From Niabella drilacis (GTDB lineage Bacteria; Bacteroidota; Bacteroidia; Chitinophagales; Chitinophagaceae), in the NCBI RefSeq assembly GCF_900101395.1, contig NZ_FMZO01000004.1:236070-300069 (forward strand): DNA of 64,000 nucleotides. Reading direction: 5' to 3'. Positions within the stretch are counted from its first letter, which is position 1. Every line of letters starts with the position of its first letter. This document shows positions 59,631 to 64,000 of this stretch, piece by piece. The notes beneath the pieces are model-generated. The model ran no database searches. It was not told the origin of the DNA and saw only the letters and a list, made by a program, of their open reading frames with translations. The position numbers were made by a program, and so were the translations under genes.

Positions 59631-62096
59631 ATGAAACTACTTTTCGCGGCTCTGTTTTTGGCCGCTCAAACCACAACTCAGGCTCAAACTATTACCGGTA
59701 AGGTAAAGGATGAAGCCGGCAAACCTGTTGAGAAAGCAACGGTATCCTTATTAAACGCGGGGGATTCTTCCATCGTAAAATTAAATGCCACAAACGCGGG
59801 GGGAAGCTATCAGTTTAACGAGGCGGCCAACGGGAAGTACCTGGTAATGGCTACCAATGTAGGATATAGCCCCGTTTATTCGGCGGTTTTTGACTACAGC
59901 GGAGCTGATGTGAAGCTGGATGATCTGACCCTGGAAAGAGCTGGCACACAGCTGGCGGGGGTTGTGGTTACAACAAAAAAACCACTGGTTGAGGTAAAGG
60001 CAGATAAAATGATCGTAAATGTAGAGGGTACGATCAATGCTACCGGAAATGACGGTATTGACCTGTTAAGAAGGTCGCCCGGGGTAATGGTAGATAAGGA
60101 TGATAATATCAGCATGGCCGGTAAAAACGGGGTGGAAGTGTATATTGACGGGAAACCAAGCCCCCTGAAGGGAACAGAGCTGGGAAATTACCTGCGTTCA
60201 ATTCCGTCAAGCAGCATTGAAAGCATTGAGCTGATCACCAACCCCTCCGCCAAGTATGAAGCTGCCGGTAATGCCGGAATTATCAATATCCGGCTTAAAA
60301 AGGATAAAACGATCGGTACAAACGGAACGGTTACCGCCGGGTACAATATTGGGATTTATGGCAAATACAATGGCGGCCTCTCCCTTAACCACCGGGGTAA
60401 AAAATTTAATGTGTACGGGAATTATAACTATAGCCAGGGGCTGTATAATAACGTACTTACCCTTTACAGGGATGTAGCTGATACCCTGTTTGACCAGCGC
60501 ACCAATATGATCATGGACCGCAAAAGTCATAATGTAAAGGCCGGAGCCGATTATTATATCAACAGCAAGAGCACAGTGGGAATTATGGCCAATACCACAT
60601 TAAATGACGACGGGTTCAATAGCAATGGTCCCATGCCCATTATACCCAAGGCTACAGGTGTGGCCGACCGGATACTACAGGCCAATACTGCCACAAACGG
60701 TAACAGGGATAACTATAACTTGAATGCAAACTACAAATATGCAGATACCTCCGGCCATGAGCTGAACGTGGATCTGGACTACGCCCGGTTTAATAATAAA
60801 AATAACCAGCGGGTTTCCAATATTTATTATGAAAATGATGGTACCACCGTGCTTAGCAAAAACCTGTACCGGATGTATACGCCTACAGGAATTGATATTT
60901 ATTCTCTTAAGACCGACTACCAGCAGCGTTTCCTGAAAGGAACCCTGGGCTACGGGTTTAAACTGGGATGGGTCAATACCAACAACGATTTTCAGCGGTT
61001 CAATAACAACGGGCCATCGGAGCAGCAGGATCTGAATAACAGCAACAAGTTTGACTATAAAGAAAATATCAATGCCGGCTACCTCAATTATAACCGTCAG
61101 TACAAGGGCTTCCTGATACAGGCAGGTTTGCGGCTGGAGAATACCAATTCCCAGGGCCGTTCTACCGGGCTGGTATGGGATGCGGGTACAGACGCTTACA
61201 GGCAATATGATTCAACACTGAAGAGAAACTATACCGACCTGTTTCCCAGCGCTGCCGTTACCATCAACAAGAACCCGATGAGCCAGTGGAATTTTACCTA
61301 CAGCCGCAGGATCGATCGCCCCAACTACAGCTTATTGAACCCTTTTGAATTTGCGCTGAATGATTATACCTATATGAAGGGAAATACGCAGTTGACACCT
61401 CAGTACACCAATAGCTTTGGTATTACACATACCTATAAATATAAACTGAATACTACTTTGAATTACAGTCATATCAAAGACATGTTTGCACAGATCATTG
61501 ATGTGACCGAAGGGTCAAAATCTTTCCAGACAACAAAGAACCTGGCTTCACAGGATGTGATCAGTTTGAATATCAGCTATCCCTTCAGCTATAAATCGTA
61601 TAGCCTGTTTACAAACCTCAGCTCTAACTATTCCAAGTTTAAGGCCGACTTTGGCGGAGGAGGCAGGGCTATTAATACCGACGCTTTTTCTGCCAACCTG
61701 TTTACCCAGAGCACATTGAAGTTTGCTAAAACCTGGACGGCAGAACTGAGTACCCTGTACTTAACGCCGTTTATCTGGCAGGGCGCCTTTAAAGGAAAGG
61801 CCATGGGCTTTGTAGACGCCGGTGTACAAAAGACCGTATTCCAGGGCAAAGGAACAGTAAAAGCCTCTGTAAGTGACATTTTCAAAACCATGCATTTCAG
61901 CGGTACCACGGATTATGCCAATCAATATACAAGAGTGGGCGCCAACTGGGAAAGCCGCCAGTTTAAACTAAACTTTACGTATCGCTTTGGAAGCGCCCAG
62001 ATCAAGGCTGCTCGTCAGCGTAAGACTGGTCTTGATGAGGAAAAGAACCGTGCCGGCGATTCCGGCGGGGCACCCGGACAGTCGGGCCAGAAATAG
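59631..62096 (+). CDS. Outer-membrane beta-barrel receptor, paralogue 2
   Basis: 821 residues with signal peptide (ending TTQAQ). The layout is that of the gene before it: carboxypeptidase-like domain (about 20-100, TGKVKDEAGKPVEKATVSLL), TonB-region-like GTQLAGVVVTTKKPLVEVKA, plug-like VYIDGKPSPLKG and AAGNAGIINIRLKKD, then barrel. The two are tandem duplicates that diverged in the barrel, where ligand loops lie. Tail DEEKNRAGDSGGAPGQ resembles the tail of paralogue 1. A bidirectional terminator follows. Confidence 0.88.
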   Translation: MKLLFAALFLAAQTTTQAQTITGKVKDEAGKPVEKATVSLLNAGDSSIVKLNATNAGGSYQFNEAANGKYLVMATNVGYSPVYSAVFDYSGADVKLDDLTLERAGTQLAGVVVTTKKPLVEVKADKMIVNVEGTINATGNDGIDLLRRSPGVMVDKDDNISMAGKNGVEVYIDGKPSPLKGTELGNYLRSIPSSSIESIELITNPSAKYEAAGNAGIINIRLKKDKTIGTNGTVTAGYNIGIYGKYNGGLSLNHRGKKFNVYGNYNYSQGLYNNVLTLYRDVADTLFDQRTNMIMDRKSHNVKAGADYYINSKSTVGIMANTTLNDDGFNSNGPMPIIPKATGVADRILQANTATNGNRDNYNLNANYKYADTSGHELNVDLDYARFNNKNNQRVSNIYYENDGTTVLSKNLYRMYTPTGIDIYSLKTDYQQRFLKGTLGYGFKLGWVNTNNDFQRFNNNGPSEQQDLNNSNKFDYKENINAGYLNYNRQYKGFLIQAGLRLENTNSQGRSTGLVWDAGTDAYRQYDSTLKRNYTDLFPSAAVTINKNPMSQWNFTYSRRIDRPNYSLLNPFEFALNDYTYMKGNTQLTPQYTNSFGITHTYKYKLNTTLNYSHIKDMFAQIIDVTEGSKSFQTTKNLASQDVISLNISYPFSYKSYSLFTNLSSNYSKFKADFGGGGRAINTDAFSANLFTQSTLKFAKTWTAELSTLYLTPFIWQGAFKGKAMGFVDAGVQKTVFQGKGTVKASVSDIFKTMHFSGTTDYANQYTRVGANWESRQFKLNFTYRFGSAQIKAARQRKTGLDEEKNRAGDSGGAPGQSGQK

Positions 62097-62126
62097 ACAG
62101 GGATCTTAGTTTTGTTAGTTATAGGT

Positions 62127-62159
62127 AAAAGTTGCTGGCGTAATGCCGGCAACTTTTTT
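62127..62159. terminator. Terminator after the second barrel gene
   Basis: AAAAGTTGCTGGC / GCCGGCAACTTTT (13 bp, one G-T pair) with a 5-nt loop, followed by TT. The A/T-rich flanks make it usable on either strand. Confidence 0.85.
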
Positions 62160-62200
62160 ACTTTTACTGCAGATCTGTTTCAATTACCCGTTACCGGATA

Positions 62201-62208
62201 TATCTTTG
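62201..62208 (+). promoter_or_regulatory. -7 element (TATCTTTG) four bases before the tsaE start codon
   Basis: Exact TAnnTTTG ending 4 nt before ATG at 62213; suggests a leaderless tsaE mRNA. Confidence 0.5.
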
Positions 62209-62212
62209 CCGG

Positions 62213-62641
62213 ATGAAAAAGGTATTTTCATTGAACGATATTGTGCAGGTAGCCGGATGGTTGCTGCAGCAGCTGGGAGACCAAAAGATCATTGCTTTTT
62301 ACGGGCAGATGGGTGCAGGAAAAACCACGTTGATCTATACCGTTTGCCAGGTGTTACAGGTGGAAGATGTGGTCAGCAGCCCCACTTTTTCGATTATCAA
62401 TGAATACCGCTTTCCGGATAACGGACAATCCGCGTCGGTTTACCATATGGACCTGTACCGGCTGCAGGATGAGGAAGAGGCGGTGCGGGCGGGTGTGGAG
62501 GATTGTTTATACAGTGGTCATTATTGTTTTGTGGAATGGCCGGAGAAGGCGCCCGATCTTTTTCCGGGGGAAACACTCTACGTATCGCTTTCCGTCGTTG
62601 ACGAAGAGCGGCGGGAAATAGAAATACTTAAAAATAAGTAA
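62213..62641 (+). CDS. tsaE: tRNA threonylcarbamoyladenosine biosynthesis ATPase TsaE
   Basis: A 142-residue protein with Walker A GQMGAGKTT, the conserved SSPTFSIINEY, the HMDLYRL Asp/His region and FVEWPE (Walker B-like Glu). TsaE is the ATPase of the t6A37 tRNA modification complex with TsaB and TsaD. Length is typical. It stands 70 bp before alanine dehydrogenase, a pairing often seen in Bacteroidota. Confidence 0.95.
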   Translation: MKKVFSLNDIVQVAGWLLQQLGDQKIIAFYGQMGAGKTTLIYTVCQVLQVEDVVSSPTFSIINEYRFPDNGQSASVYHMDLYRLQDEEEAVRAGVEDCLYSGHYCFVEWPEKAPDLFPGETLYVSLSVVDEERREIEILKNK

Positions 62642-62711
62642 ATTTGCTGCTTAAACCATATCATACATCTTAAACCCTTGCTGAAAGCTATTTTCCCTGA
62701 TCCCTTCTTTT

Positions 62712-63926
62712 ATGAGTAAAATAAAAACCATAGTGAGTACCTCCTTCAGCTACGAAACCCAGGAGGAAACGTTGGATATTCGTATAAAAGGCGGTGGCAT
62801 GACCATTGGGATCCCCAAAGAAATCGCTTTTCAGGAAAACAGGGTATCGCTTACACCGGATGCCGTAGCCGTGCTCATCAACAATGGGCATTCTGTGATG
62901 GTGGAGCACAATGCCGGTGATGCTGCTCATTTCCGGGATGCGGAATACAGCGAGGCCGGTGCCAGGATCGTTTATTCAAGAGAAGACGTTTTTAAGGCCC
63001 CGATCCTTGTAAAGAGTGCTCCGGTGGTAGAGGAAGACCTTCCGTTGCTGCAATACAACCAGATCATTATATCGCCGCTGCACCTTTCCGTACTGCGCCG
63101 GGAAGTGCTGCATGCCATGATGCAAAAAAAAGTTACGGCGCTTTCGTTTGAAAACCTGAAAGACGACAGTGACTCCTATCCCATTGTACGCAGCATGAGC
63201 GAGATTGCGGGAAGCGCTGTAATGCTGATTGCCGCACAGTACCTGGGCTCGGCAAATCATGGCAAGGGAGTATTGCTGGGAGGCATCACCGGTATTGCAC
63301 CAACCAAAGTAGTGATCATCGGGGCTGGTATAGTAGGGGAGTACGCCGCCCGGGCCGCACTGGCGCTGGGGGCCTCCGTAAAGCTGTTCGACAGCAATAT
63401 ATCCCGTTTAAAACGGCTGGAAAATGCCATTGGTCACCGCCTGTGGACCTCCGTGCTGGAGCCGAAATTGCTGGCTAAACAGTTAAAGACCTGCGAAGTG
63501 GCTGTTGGGGCGCTGGCTAATGAATCGGGCCGGACACCCCTGGTGGTTACGGAGGAAATGGTGAGCGGTATGCGGCAGGGATCGGTGGTCATTGATGCCA
63601 CCATTGACCGGGGAGGTTGCTTTGAAACTTCGGAAGTTACTTCGCATGAAAGTCCTATTTTCTTAAAATATGGAGTTATTCACTATTGTGTGCCCAATAT
63701 TCCCTCCGGGTTTGCCCGTACTGCATCCCAGGCCATCAGCAATGTACTCACCCCCTTGCTGATAGAAGCAGGCGATGAGGGCGGCATTGAGCGCCTGATA
63801 TGGCATCAGTTGTATCTCCGTAATGGTATTTATCTTTTTAAAGGATACCTTACCAATTTTTATTTAAGCCAGCGGTTTGATCTTCGTTACACCGATCTCA
63901 ACCTGCTTATTGCCAGCCAGCGATAG
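62712..63926 (+). CDS. ald: Alanine dehydrogenase
   Basis: A 404-residue protein with a 29-residue extension before the usual start MTIGIPKE. Catalytic residues are visible: the KE/R cluster in PKEIAFQENRVSLTP, the Lys in PILVKSAPVVEE, the His in ISPLHLSVL, the nucleotide-binding VVIIGAGIVGEYAARAA and the VIDATIDRGGCFETS motif with the catalytic Asp. It interconverts L-alanine and pyruvate with NAD(H). The N-extended form is characteristic of Bacteroidota. The remaining 74 bp of the window contain no feature. Confidence 0.93.
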   Translation: MSKIKTIVSTSFSYETQEETLDIRIKGGGMTIGIPKEIAFQENRVSLTPDAVAVLINNGHSVMVEHNAGDAAHFRDAEYSEAGARIVYSREDVFKAPILVKSAPVVEEDLPLLQYNQIIISPLHLSVLRREVLHAMMQKKVTALSFENLKDDSDSYPIVRSMSEIAGSAVMLIAAQYLGSANHGKGVLLGGITGIAPTKVVIIGAGIVGEYAARAALALGASVKLFDSNISRLKRLENAIGHRLWTSVLEPKLLAKQLKTCEVAVGALANESGRTPLVVTEEMVSGMRQGSVVIDATIDRGGCFETSEVTSHESPIFLKYGVIHYCVPNIPSGFARTASQAISNVLTPLLIEAGDEGGIERLIWHQLYLRNGIYLFKGYLTNFYLSQRFDLRYTDLNLLIASQR

Positions 63927-64000
63927 ATTTTTCTCACAGGTTACGCGGATGTCCACAGATTAATAGAGTGGTCTGTTTTTTAAGGATTCCAGGGATTAGC

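Overview
The window looks like chromosomal DNA of a Bacteroidota member, probably family Chitinophagaceae (a Niabella-like genus would fit, but this is a guess from protein character). The support is a SusC/SusD pair, several large outer-membrane beta-barrel receptors with carboxypeptidase-like N-domains, GldC, DUF4290, an N-terminally extended alanine dehydrogenase, promoters of the TAnnTTTG (-7) type, and a lack of Shine-Dalgarno sequences. No rRNA, tRNA, CRISPR array, insertion sequence or prophage was seen.

Layout. 1-5.6 kb: the 5' part of ligA, then a beta-propeller lipid-free exported protein coupled to an outer-membrane barrel, all on the minus strand. 5.7-18.3 kb: a glycan-utilisation region: a Nudix-like regulator, a GH13 amylase lipoprotein (minus) divergent from a SusC-SusD-SusE-SusF type operon (plus), with three copies of a 17-bp palindromic operator between them, followed by a GH127-type enzyme. 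18.3-20.8 kb: a broken sugar-phosphate isomerase, a PhyH-type dioxygenase and a divergent AraC regulator. 20.9-23.7 kb: two papain-like (C1) cysteine peptidases without signal peptides, a small protein sharing the C-terminal module of the second peptidase, and a chagasin-type (I42) inhibitor of C1 peptidases; I regard this as the most interesting locus. 25.2-28.3 kb: rplM-rpsI-rpsB-tsf. 28.4-31.3 kb: an unrecognised operon (coiled-coil protein, two-TM membrane protein, membrane-anchored Ppx/GppA-like protein).

32-43 kb is mostly conserved housekeeping: DUF4290, a glycosyltransferase, gldC-yqeY-cvpA, an alpha/beta hydrolase, a CBS protein, a BamA-like barrel, NAD kinase, then rnhB, a lipid kinase and a FabH homologue on the minus strand. 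43.3-47.6 kb: an ECF sigma factor, FecR anti-sigma factor and STN-domain receptor. 47.6-48.6 kb: a Panacea-type antitoxin with its overlapping partner. 49-52 kb: typA and a DUF4143-type ATPase preceded by three 32-bp iterons. 52-64 kb: a TlpA-like lipid-free exported thioredoxin, small proteins, VanZ, gcvH, two tandem paralogous outer-membrane barrels, tsaE and alanine dehydrogenase.

The sequence shows broad themes: outer-membrane uptake of polymers and other substrates, repeated local operators at accessory loci, and several genes whose -7 element ends only 4 nt before ATG, which would give leaderless or nearly leaderless mRNAs. Functions are assigned from motifs read by eye; no database search was possible.
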